A stretch of DNA of 16,389 bases from Clostridia bacterium (GTDB taxonomy: Bacteria; Bacillota; Clostridia; Oscillospirales; CAG-272): the NCBI GenBank assembly GCA_900753285.1, contig CAADYN010000138.1:1-16389 (forward strand), in the 5' to 3' direction. Below, in pieces: positions 1 to 6,335 of the stretch (positions are counted from its first letter, which is position 1; every line of letters begins with the position of its first letter). The position numbers and the translations under genes were made by a program. Below the pieces are notes generated by a model. The model was not told the DNA's origin, searched no databases, and saw nothing but the letters and a program-made list of their open reading frames with translations.

Positions 1-1
1 A

Positions 2-1171
2 GCACGCCTTATCGAGATAACCGCAAATCCCGCGCTTACAGGCTTCACCGCATCAAAAATCATGTGGGTGGAGAAGCACGAGCCGGAGATTTACGCAAAA
101 TGCGCCCACATCCTGCTTCCAAAGGATTATATCAGACTTACTCTCACGGGAGAATATGCAACGGAAGTGTCGGACGCAAGCGGTATGCAGCTTCTTGACG
201 TTCCCGCGAGAAAGTGGTCCGATGAGGTTCTCGAAAAGCTCGGAATCGACAAAAAGCTCCTCGGAAGGGTGTATGAATCCCCTGAAATCACAGGATATCT
301 CACCAAAGAGGCTGCGGAAAAATGCGCTCTTGCCGAGGGAACACCCGTAGTCGGAGGAGCGGGAGACAATGCTGCGGCGGCTGTTGGAGAAGGCGTTGTG
401 TCTGACGGACGCGCTTTCACTACGATAGGCACAAGCGGCGTGGTTTTCGCTCATACGGATAATATTGAAATAGACCCCGCCGGACGAGTACATACATTCT
501 GCTGTGCCGTTCCCGGAGCTTGGCACGTCATGGGCGTAACTCAGGCAGCCGGACTTTCGCTCAGATGGATAAGAGACACCGTCTGCACCGAAGAAATACA
601 CGAGGCTGAAAAAGAAGGCGTCGATCCGTATGTCGTAATGGACAGGGAAGCCGCAGAAGCTCCCATAGGCGCAAACAGACTTCTCTACCTCCCATACCTC
701 ATGGGTGAGAGAACGCCGCACCTTGACCCCGCCTGCCGCGGAGCTTTCATAGGACTTTCTGCAATGCACACGAGAGGGGACATGACGCGCGCTGTTCTTG
801 AGGGAGTATGCTATTCGCTGAAGGACTGCCTCTCCGTGCTTGATGAGATGAACGTTCATCCGGACGACATGAAGATATGCGGCGGCGGCGGAAAGAGCAA
901 GCTGTGGCGTAAAATGCTCGCGGATGTGTACGGAATCCCCGTGACGACTATCGAGTCCGACGAAGGACCTGCGCTCGGCGTGGCTATACTCGCAATGGTG
1001 GGAGCGGGACTCTATCCCACGGTGAAGGAAGCCTGCGATACCATCGTCAAGGCTAAGGAAACCGTTTTGCCGGATGAAAAGAACACCGTGCGCTACGCAA
1101 AGTTCTACGATATCTACAAAGGACTTTACACGCATCTTAAAAACGACTATAAAGCTCTCGCTGAGCTGTAA
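2..1171 (+). CDS. xylB: FGGY-family carbohydrate kinase, xylulokinase-like (5' partial)
   Basis: This protein probably phosphorylates D-xylulose or a related ketose/polyol with ATP in the cytoplasm. The reading frame is open from base 2, and the residues before the first ATG (NPALTGFTASKI, encoded at 26-61) match the conserved xylulokinase stretch. The gene therefore enters from outside the window, and about 110 N-terminal residues of a usual ~500 are missing; 389 codons are visible. Seen in order: GAGDNAA with the likely catalytic Asp (encoded around 357-378), an ATP-site TIGTSG, the LPYLMGERTPHLDP block typical of XylB, and the C-terminal ICGGGGKSKLWRKMLAD and EGPALGVA segments of the FGGY nucleotide-binding lobe. 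A ThuA-like gene follows after 17 bp, so it is part of an operon. The kinase family is clear. The exact sugar is inferred, because FGGY substrate specificity is hard to read from sequence. Confidence 0.85.
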   Translation, partial: ARLIEITANPALTGFTASKIMWVEKHEPEIYAKCAHILLPKDYIRLTLTGEYATEVSDASGMQLLDVPARKWSDEVLEKLGIDKKLLGRVYESPEITGYLTKEAAEKCALAEGTPVVGGAGDNAAAAVGEGVVSDGRAFTTIGTSGVVFAHTDNIEIDPAGRVHTFCCAVPGAWHVMGVTQAAGLSLRWIRDTVCTEEIHEAEKEGVDPYVVMDREAAEAPIGANRLLYLPYLMGERTPHLDPACRGAFIGLSAMHTRGDMTRAVLEGVCYSLKDCLSVLDEMNVHPDDMKICGGGGKSKLWRKMLADVYGIPVTTIESDEGPALGVAILAMVGAGLYPTVKEACDTIVKAKETVLPDEKNTVRYAKFYDIYKGLYTHLKNDYKALAEL

Positions 1172-1188
1172 TAAAGGAGACTGAAAAA

Positions 1189-1911
1189 ATGAAAAAGGTT
1201 TTGATTTTCCAGGGCGGCTGGGACGGACATGAACCTCAGCTGACGTCAAAGCGTTTTGCACGTCTTATGGAAGAGGAAGGCTATACCGCTGAAATCTACG
1301 ACAATCAGGAATGCCTTGACGACGCGGATAAGCTCTGCACATACGACCTCATCGTAGCCTGCTGGACTATGGGTCAGATAACATGGGAAAGAGTGCAGAA
1401 CATTTCTAAGGCTGTCGGCAAGGGAACAGGTCTTGCGGGATGTCACGGCGGTATGTGCGACTCCTTCCGCGACAACACCGAATGGCAGTTCATGACCGGC
1501 GGTCAGTGGGTAAGCCATCCGGGCGGAGACGGACAGAACTACAAGGTCAACATCTGCCACGGCTCAAGCCCCATAACCGAAGGACTTGAAGACTTCGACG
1601 TTTGCAGTGAACACTACTACCTCCATGTAGACCCCGCCATTGAGGTTCTCGCTACCACACGTTTCCCGCTCGTACACTACTACCATATCTCCAACAAGCC
1701 CGTTGATATGCCCGTAGCATGGACGAAGTTCTGGGGCAACGGAAGAGTGTTCTATACCTCTCTCGGTCATCACGACGACGTATTTGATAAATCTCCCAAC
1801 GCCGAGATACTCATGAAGCGCGGTATGCTCTGGGCGGCAGAAGGAAAGCAGTACGCCGTTGACCACAATCTCACAACCGAACGTTTTGAAAACAACGCAA
1901 AGATGTATTGA
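1189..1911 (+). CDS. ThuA-like domain protein (sugar utilization)
   Basis: 240 residues, a single ThuA-like domain of the class I glutamine-amidotransferase-like fold. Visible family features are the N-terminal strand KKVLIFQGGWDGHEP (residues 2-16), the strand-turn GLAGCHGG at 81-88 (Cys85, His86 at the nucleophile-elbow position), SPITEGLEDF at 127-136, and the C-terminal GRVFYTSLGHHDD at 185-197. No signal peptide is seen, so it should be cytosolic. An AAAGGAGA ribosome site sits 8 bases before the ATG. In rhizobia ThuA works with the Gfo/Idh-type ThuB in converting trehalose-like disaccharides to 3-keto forms. Here too a Gfo/Idh gene follows after 19 bp, which supports a shared pathway. 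The chemistry of this family member is not established, and the kinase upstream suggests a monosaccharide product. Family assignment is firm, function is inference. Confidence 0.85.
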   Translation: MKKVLIFQGGWDGHEPQLTSKRFARLMEEEGYTAEIYDNQECLDDADKLCTYDLIVACWTMGQITWERVQNISKAVGKGTGLAGCHGGMCDSFRDNTEWQFMTGGQWVSHPGGDGQNYKVNICHGSSPITEGLEDFDVCSEHYYLHVDPAIEVLATTRFPLVHYYHISNKPVDMPVAWTKFWGNGRVFYTSLGHHDDVFDKSPNAEILMKRGMLWAAEGKQYAVDHNLTTERFENNAKMY

Positions 1912-1930
1912 GACAGATACGGAGGACAAC

Positions 1931-3040
1931 ATGAGAAAGATAAGAATCGGTTTTGTCGGAGTAGGCGCTATTTCCGGCATATATCTTGAAAATATCACCA
2001 ATATGTTCAAGGATATCGAGATAATCGGTGTCTGCGACCTTATCAGAGAACGTGCGGAGAACGCTGTAAAGAAGTACAATATCCCGAAGCTGTACAACGA
2101 TATGTATGAGCTTTTCGCCGACCCCGATGTTGATATCGTTCTGAATATCACAAGACCCTACGAGCATTATGAAGTATCGAAGGCTGCACTTCTTGCCGGC
2201 AAGCACGTTTACTCCGAAAAGCCCCTCGCAGCATGCCTTGAAGAGGGAAAAGAGCTTGTTAATATCGCTCGGGAAAAGCACCTCATGCTCGGCGGCGCTC
2301 CCGACACATTCCTCGGCGCCGGAATCCAGACCTGCCGTAAGATAATCGAGGACGGACTCATCGGTACACCCATAGGCGGCGCAGGCTTTATGATCTGCCG
2401 CGGTCACGAGACATGGCACCCCGATCCGGAATTCTACTACAAGTACGGCGGCGGTCCTATGTTCGATATGGGACCCTACTACATCACGGCGCTCATCAAC
2501 CTTCTCGGCAATGTCAGCGACGTTTCCGCAATGACAAAGAAGAGCTTTGAGAAGAGACTTATCACAAGCCAGCCGCACAACGGTGAGATAATCGACGTCG
2601 ATGTTAATACATACATCGCCGGCACAATGCGCTTTGAATCAGGAGCTATCGGCACACTCTTTACTACATTTGACGTATACTATCCCAAACAGGCAAGAGT
2701 TGAAGTATACGGCTCAGAGGGAACACTGTACGTACCTGACCCGAACGGATTCGGCGGTCCTATCAGACTGTTCAGACCGGGCGAGGGAATGCGTGAAATG
2801 CCTCTCGAATTTAATAACTACGCCGAAAACAGCCGTGCTCTCGGACTTGCCGACATGGCGAAGGCACTCCAGACAGGACGTAAGTTCAGATGCAACTGCG
2901 GACAGACATACCACGTTCTTGAGATAATGGAAGGCTTCACAAAGAGCGGTGACGAAAGACGCGAAGTCAAGATAGAGTCCCGTTTTGAAAAGTCCCCCAT
3001 CATGAGAAACGACCTCGAAAGCGGAGTTCTCGAAGACTGA
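1931..3040 (+). CDS. Gfo/Idh/MocA family NAD(P)-dependent oxidoreductase
   Basis: 369 residues. The N-terminal Rossmann fold begins IRIGFVGVGAISG, with the dinucleotide-binding GxGxxxG at residues 10-16. The family motif EKP is at 96-98 (YSEKPLA). The C-terminal alpha/beta domain contains GGGPMFDMGPYY at 173-184, where the usual GGGxLxDxGxH has Tyr in place of the catalytic-site His, as also happens in some subfamilies. The start at 1931 is chosen because GGAGG lies at 1921-1925, the Rossmann motif starts immediately after it, and an upstream in-frame ATG at 1859 lies inside the ThuA gene. The likely reaction is oxidation or reduction of a sugar or inositol hydroxyl using NAD(P). It is last in the operon with the FGGY kinase and ThuA protein and is followed by a hairpin terminator. 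It resembles ThuB in role, but the substrate is unknown. Confidence 0.9.
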   Translation: MRKIRIGFVGVGAISGIYLENITNMFKDIEIIGVCDLIRERAENAVKKYNIPKLYNDMYELFADPDVDIVLNITRPYEHYEVSKAALLAGKHVYSEKPLAACLEEGKELVNIAREKHLMLGGAPDTFLGAGIQTCRKIIEDGLIGTPIGGAGFMICRGHETWHPDPEFYYKYGGGPMFDMGPYYITALINLLGNVSDVSAMTKKSFEKRLITSQPHNGEIIDVDVNTYIAGTMRFESGAIGTLFTTFDVYYPKQARVEVYGSEGTLYVPDPNGFGGPIRLFRPGEGMREMPLEFNNYAENSRALGLADMAKALQTGRKFRCNCGQTYHVLEIMEGFTKSGDERREVKIESRFEKSPIMRNDLESGVLED

Positions 3041-3061
3041 ATTAATACAGCCAAATAAAAT

Positions 3062-3110
3062 GCGCACCTTCAAAGTCAAACGATTTTGGAGGTGCGTTGT
3101 TTTGTTATTT
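3062..3110. terminator. Bidirectional intrinsic terminator between convergent genes
   Basis: Bases 3062-3076 (core GCACCTTCAAAGT) pair with 3083-3097 (core ATTTTGGAGGTGC) to give a stem of about 15 bp with a few G-T wobbles and a 6-base loop. A T-rich stretch follows on the + strand (3097-3112). The + strand sequence AAATAAAA just before the stem gives a T tract on the minus strand. It can therefore stop the sugar operon (ending 3040) and the convergent amidohydrolase gene (ending 3136). Confidence 0.85.
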
Positions 3111-3135
3111 TATTGCTTCAATAATATGATTGACT

Positions 3136-4416
3136 TCACAGCCACTTGTCAAGCTCCGTCTCTACCTCGGGAATCTTCTTCACCTTCGGCGAGCGGATTA
3201 TGTTCTCGCGCATTATCACCATGTCAAGGTTTCGCAGTGCCTGTAGATTTTCGAGCGGATTTTCTCTCGTGACGATCATCTCCGCCTTCTTGCCTTTCTC
3301 GATTGAGCCGGTTTCATCGCCAACTCCGGCTAAAGTCGCGTTCAGAAGCGTCGCGGAATACAGCGCAAATTTTTTGCTTACGCCGCAGTATTTGACAAAA
3401 TAGCACAGCTCGCGCCACATATCGTACTGGGTGACATACGGGCAGGCGGTATCCGTTCCGAGTCCGACGGGAATGCCGTTTTCAAGACAAGCCTTCGCGA
3501 GGGAGATAATGCCGTCGAACACTATCTTGCCGTTTTCCTGCTGTTCGTATGTCGCGTGGGAGATGCTTCGGTCAAACAGCGCGAACGGGAGGGCAGGGGA
3601 GAGTGTTGAAACCTGGAACGCATTCCGCTCCTTGAAGAGGTTTATGATGTCATCAGTCGGTTTTGCGCCGTGCTCGATGGAGTCCACTCCGTTTTCGAGA
3701 GCAACTTTCACGCCTTCGGGACTTTCAACGTGTGCGGCAACCTTGAAGCCAAGCTCATGCGCACGGTCACAAGCGGCCTTCACAAGCTCCGGCGGCATTC
3801 TGAGCACACCGGGTTCGCCAACCTTCTCAGCGTCAAGCACACCTCCGGTTATCATCAGCTTGATTATGTCCGGCTTTTCCAGAGCGATTTTGTCAACAAA
3901 TGCGGCTGCCTCTTCGGGTGTTGCGGCTTCATAAGCGAGAGAGCCTGCCATGTGTCCTCCGTGAACTGAAACCGCCATGTTTGACGCTAAGATTCGCGGA
4001 CCTGTCAGCCTGCCGGAGTTTATACTGTCGCGCACGAACGTGTCAAAATCCGCAATTCCGCCGACAGTACGAATGGTTGTTACGCCGCTCATGAGCTGAG
4101 TTTTTGCATATCCCGCGACCATCTTCTTGCCGAGAGTGCGCATGAGCGAGTTTGATGTGATGAGCTTCACGAGCTTGACAGGGTCCGACTGCTTTTTCTT
4201 CGGCTTTCCCGAGCCTGCGAGATGTACGTGGAGGTTGATAAGTCCGGGGAGGATGTACCTGCCGCCGAGGTCGACTTTTTCAAAACCTGCCGGAATCGCG
4301 CTGTCCGGGACAATGTCAGTGATAACGCCGCCCTCCGTGAGGATAGCCTTGCCGCGCTGTGGAGTCATGTTCTCCATTCCGTCAAGTATGATGCAGTTTG
4401 TGTATGCTGTGTTCAT
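3136..4416 (-). CDS. Metal-dependent amidohydrolase (imidazolonepropionase/prolidase-like)
   Basis: 426 residues, of normal length for the amidohydrolase superfamily group that includes imidazolonepropionase-like and Xaa-Pro dipeptidase-like hydrolases. Metal ligands can be read in order: HVH at 63-65 in NLHVHLAG, Lys186 in IIKLMITGG (the likely carboxylated bridging lysine), His229 in AAHVESPEG, His249 in SIEHG, and Asp322 in GLGTDTACP. A small N-terminal beta segment and the C-terminal return strand GSIEKGKKAEMIVT complete the fold. It should be a cytosolic binuclear metal hydrolase of a C-N bond, perhaps in a cyclic amide, N-acyl amino acid or dipeptide. The substrate cannot be read from sequence, and no hut genes are next to it. 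It has its own promoter (4578-4606), a structured leader of about 150 nt, and an AAAGGAAAA ribosome site before the ATG. It seems to be a single-gene unit. Confidence 0.88.
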   Translation of the reverse strand: MNTAYTNCIILDGMENMTPQRGKAILTEGGVITDIVPDSAIPAGFEKVDLGGRYILPGLINLHVHLAGSGKPKKKQSDPVKLVKLITSNSLMRTLGKKMVAGYAKTQLMSGVTTIRTVGGIADFDTFVRDSINSGRLTGPRILASNMAVSVHGGHMAGSLAYEAATPEEAAAFVDKIALEKPDIIKLMITGGVLDAEKVGEPGVLRMPPELVKAACDRAHELGFKVAAHVESPEGVKVALENGVDSIEHGAKPTDDIINLFKERNAFQVSTLSPALPFALFDRSISHATYEQQENGKIVFDGIISLAKACLENGIPVGLGTDTACPYVTQYDMWRELCYFVKYCGVSKKFALYSATLLNATLAGVGDETGSIEKGKKAEMIVTRENPLENLQALRNLDMVIMRENIIRSPKVKKIPEVETELDKWL

Positions 4417-4492
4417 TTGTGGTGTTTTCCTTTTGTGTTGTATAAATCTGTTTTATGACATTTTAAAATCAGGTTAAGCTTTTCGCGAAGAG

Positions 4493-4565
4493 AATGCGGA
4501 AATATCCGAAATTTCGTCTTCTTTTATCGGACTGCCGAGCCGGAACTGCTATATACCTCCGCATT
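4493..4565 (-). promoter_or_regulatory. Candidate structured 5' leader of the amidohydrolase gene
   Basis: On the minus strand AATGCGGAGGTAT (4565 to 4553) pairs along its full 13 bases with ATATTTCCGCATT (4505 to 4493), with 11 Watson-Crick and 2 G-T pairs. The helix encloses 47 bases. Inside, CCGA (4530-4527) pairs with TCGG (4509-4506) immediately next to the main helix, and GGCT with AGTC can form another small hairpin, giving a multibranched shape. It begins a few bases after the expected transcript start and ends about 75 bases before the start codon. A GGAGG inside the helix is not followed by a start codon. No T tract follows, so it is not a simple terminator. I do not recognise it as a known riboswitch class. 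Confidence 0.45.
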
Positions 4566-4577
4566 TATTCTGCTTCA

Positions 4578-4606
4578 ATTATATCACGTGACGTCGGATT
4601 TTTCAA
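4578..4606 (-). promoter_or_regulatory. Sigma-A promoter for the amidohydrolase gene
   Basis: The minus strand reads TTGAAA (4606-4601), a 17-base spacer, then TATAAT (4583-4578), with TGA just before the -10 box giving an extended -10. Transcription should start near 4570, leaving an untranslated leader of about 150 bases before the ATG at 4416. The promoter lies just beyond the terminator of the upstream regulator gene, so the amidohydrolase is expressed separately. Confidence 0.8.
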
Positions 4607-4624
4607 CCCTGCCTTATGCAAGAG

Positions 4625-4665
4625 AAAAGCACCTGCCTTAGTAGTACAGATGCTTTTTGTTATTG
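4625..4665 (-). terminator. Intrinsic terminator of the XRE regulator gene
   Basis: On the minus strand AAAAGCATCTG (4657-4647) pairs with CAGGTGCTTTT (4635-4625) with one G-T wobble and an 11-base loop, followed by TTTTCTCTTG. The wobble is only allowed on the minus-strand transcript (it becomes an A-C mismatch on the other strand). That fits termination of the gene ending at 4686. Confidence 0.75.
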
Positions 4666-4685
4666 CGTTGTGAGATGACCGAGCT

Positions 4686-5789
4686 TTACTTAACTTCCCA
4701 TTTTCCCGCGTGTTCCGAAAGCCGAGCCGTGATTTTGCCGAATGCTTCCTTCTTACGCACGAAGTCGAAATCACTGCTCTCCATGAGATTTAGCACCTTT
4801 GCCGCGTCGTTATCGGTTTCATCCGCCGACCAGATGCATGGCAACATACCGCGGAATACGAGTGAAGTACTTTCTTCTCCTTTTTCACTGTATATAATAA
4901 ACTTTATCGCGTGTTCTGCCGCTTTTTCCAGATGAGAGAGTGTCTGCTCCGAGTTTCCGATACGTGCGTAATATGCCGCCTGCTCCCTGTGCGCCTCACA
5001 AAGATGGGTGTGGTAAAAACTGAAATCTCCGTTTTCATAGAACAGGTTCAGCAGTGCTATCTGCTTATCACGCAATGCCGCGCACTCTTCCTCCGTATAT
5101 GCTTTCTCACCGGAGTCAAGCGTCATTTGTATGTTGGCTAATTCATTCGATAAAATTTGCAGAAGAGTGTACATTTCACACTGTTTTGCTCGATATCCGT
5201 CGTCTCCTTTTTGAATGGCGGCGAGCAGTGATTCCTGCGATATAGACATGAGCGGCATAGTGTATGCGAGTCTTATCGCCTTGTTTGTCTCCCCTGCGTC
5301 GCTGTAGCTAGAACACAAAACTTTTATCGCACTATGCCGTGTGTAGTTGTTGGTGCTTTTTTCGAGTATCTTTTCTCCCAGCCTGATTGCCTCGTCAAGA
5401 TACGACTGTTCCGTTGGTGAAGCGCGGTGCTGCCAATGTGAGACGAACATCAAGGATTCCGCAAGATCAAGACTGTCGGGATAGCGGCGCATACCTTCCT
5501 CTAAAATCTGCCGCGATTCACTGTAATATCCTCTAGAGTCGTATTTCGAAGCTTCGGAGCATATTTTCCATATTTCTTCCTGTTGACGGCTTATGTCAAT
5601 TTCCAAAAGAGAATCTGCGGTCACGTGAAACAGGTTACAAAGCGGCGCTATCAGGGAGATGTCAGGCATTGCCGCGTCCGTTTCCCATCTGCTGACTGCC
5701 TGCGGCGATATTGATAAAATTTCCGCGAGCTCATCCTGCGTCATGTCACGTTCGCGTCTCAGTCGTCTTATCGTCTTTCCAAAGCTCAT
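4686..5789 (-). CDS. XRE-family transcriptional regulator with helical-repeat C-terminus
   Basis: 367 residues. Residues 5-60 form a Cro/CI-type helix-turn-helix domain (TIRRLRRERDMTQDELAEIL, then SPQAVSRWETDAAMPD, with recognition helix around 28-36). The remaining ~300 residues are soluble and alpha-helical with TPR-like spacing, for example YYSESRQILEEGMRRYPDSL and AIRLGEKILEKS. In related regulators such a region binds a peptide or protein partner. No membrane segment or enzyme motif is visible. The start has a strong AGGAGG site 8 bases upstream. The gene has its own promoter and terminator, and its neighbours do not suggest a pathway. Targets are unknown. The closest architectural parallels are quorum or nutrient-sensing XRE-TPR regulators, but the TPR call here rests on helix pattern only. 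Confidence 0.85.
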   Translation of the reverse strand: MSFGKTIRRLRRERDMTQDELAEILSISPQAVSRWETDAAMPDISLIAPLCNLFHVTADSLLEIDISRQQEEIWKICSEASKYDSRGYYSESRQILEEGMRRYPDSLDLAESLMFVSHWQHRASPTEQSYLDEAIRLGEKILEKSTNNYTRHSAIKVLCSSYSDAGETNKAIRLAYTMPLMSISQESLLAAIQKGDDGYRAKQCEMYTLLQILSNELANIQMTLDSGEKAYTEEECAALRDKQIALLNLFYENGDFSFYHTHLCEAHREQAAYYARIGNSEQTLSHLEKAAEHAIKFIIYSEKGEESTSLVFRGMLPCIWSADETDNDAAKVLNLMESSDFDFVRKKEAFGKITARLSEHAGKWEVK

Positions 5790-5839
5790 GTTTTCTTCCT
5801 CCTGAATTCATAAAGTCAACCCTGCCGGATCGTGTCTTT

Positions 5840-5868
5840 ATTATACCATGCCGAGCTTCTCCTGTCCA
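5840..5868 (-). promoter_or_regulatory. Sigma-A promoter of the XRE regulator gene
   Basis: The minus strand reads TGGACA (5868-5863), a 17-base spacer, then TATAAT (5845-5840) preceded by TGG, an extended -10 element. The predicted start near 5833 leaves about 43 untranslated bases containing the AGGAGG ribosome site. Confidence 0.8.
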
Positions 5869-5870
5869 TG

Positions 5871-5919
5871 TCTCGTTATTTGAGAAAAAAACAATTTTGA
5901 GTTGAGTTTTCGTGAAAAC
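5871..5919. repeat. Short inverted repeats upstream of the regulator promoter
   Basis: A perfect 6+6 inverted repeat GTTTTC-gt-GAAAAC lies at 5906-5919. A shorter one, TCTC-7-GAGA, lies at 5871-5885, just upstream of the -35 box of the XRE gene. They could be operator half-sites for autoregulation. The first also overlaps the T-rich tail of the neighbouring terminator, so chance is a real alternative. Confidence 0.3.
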
Positions 5920-5965
5920 AAAAATACGGCTTAACTTCCGAGAAAACAGAGAGCAAAGCCGTATT
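5911..5965 (-). terminator. Intrinsic terminator of the DUF378 gene
   Basis: AATACGGCTT (5923-5932) and AAGCCGTATT (5956-5965) are a perfect 10-bp inverted repeat with a 23-base loop. On the minus strand it is followed by TTTTTGTTTTC. It lies 16 bases after the DUF378 stop codon. The + strand side has a weaker GTTTTGGG tail. Confidence 0.75.
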
Positions 5966-5980
5966 GTTTTGGGTATAAAA

Positions 5981-6190
5981 TTAATTCTCGCTGTATTCGC
6001 TTTCGCGCGGTTTGAACAGGAGCGAGATGCACCATATTCCCGCGAGTGCGACAAGTGTGTAGATAATACGCGCGATGACCGAACCCTGACCTCCGCATAT
6101 CCACGATACAATATCAAATTTAAAAAGCCCTATCGAGCCCCAGTTCAAAGCGCCGATTATAACGAGTATGAGCGATATTCTGTCAAGCAT
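5981..6190 (-). CDS. DUF378 small membrane protein (YuzA-like)
   Basis: 69 residues with two transmembrane helices, roughly residues 4-22 (ISLILVIIGALNWGSIGLF) and 39-61 (VIARIIYTLVALAGIWCISLLF). A short polar tail follows. The first helix with the LNWG motif is the hallmark of DUF378. The start is set at 6190 because a full AAAGGAGG ribosome site lies 9 bases upstream and the domain begins at once. A longer reading frame from 6268 adds 26 unrelated residues and crosses the ribosome site. The function of the family is unknown. It is a single-gene unit with its own terminator, divergent from sigK. Confidence 0.85.
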   Translation of the reverse strand: MLDRISLILVIIGALNWGSIGLFKFDIVSWICGGQGSVIARIIYTLVALAGIWCISLLFKPRESEYSEN

Positions 6191-6235
6191 AGTCTTTATC
6201 CTCCTTTCACGCTGTTGTATTACTATTATCTCCCG

Positions 6236-6264
6236 ATTTAAAATAAATAAGCATGGCACATCAA
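6236..6264 (-). promoter_or_regulatory. Possible promoter of the DUF378 gene
   Basis: The minus strand reads TTGATG (6264-6259), 17 bases, then TTAAAT (6241-6236). Each box departs from consensus by two bases, but the spacing is ideal and the predicted start leaves about 40 bases with the ribosome site. The 145-bp divergent region 6191-6335 must also hold the sigK promoter, for which I could not identify a convincing SigE-type or sigma-A match. Confidence 0.35.
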
Positions 6265-6335
6265 GCATATTTCGGCATAAATTGGATTTTGTTCAAGTAA
6301 TATTTAAAGAGAAAAACGCATATCGGAGGTAGAAT

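Noticed and set aside
53..1261. A 402-codon open frame on the minus strand
   Set aside because: It is antisense to the FGGY kinase, which has strong family motifs. It has no recognisable domain or ribosome site and arises from codon bias in the kinase gene.
1859..1930. Longer start for the oxidoreductase
   Set aside because: It lies inside the ThuA gene, has no ribosome site, and adds residues ahead of the Rossmann strand; GGAGG precedes the ATG at 1931.
1871..2578. A 235-codon minus-strand open frame
   Set aside because: Antisense to the Gfo/Idh oxidoreductase and without family features.
4556..4560. GGAGG on the minus strand in the amidohydrolase leader, as the ribosome site of a leader peptide
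   Set aside because: No ATG, GTG or TTG start occurs at a usable distance downstream, and the bases are taken up by the long helix.
5912..6241. A 109-codon + strand open frame
   Set aside because: Antisense to the DUF378 gene and crosses its terminator; no domain recognised.
6191..6268. Longer start for the DUF378 protein
   Set aside because: It adds 26 unrelated residues and would run through the AAAGGAGG ribosome site that serves the ATG at 6190.
6260..6320. SigE-type promoter for sigK
   Set aside because: Several CATA-like boxes occur, but none pairs with a -35 element at the right spacing well enough to call.
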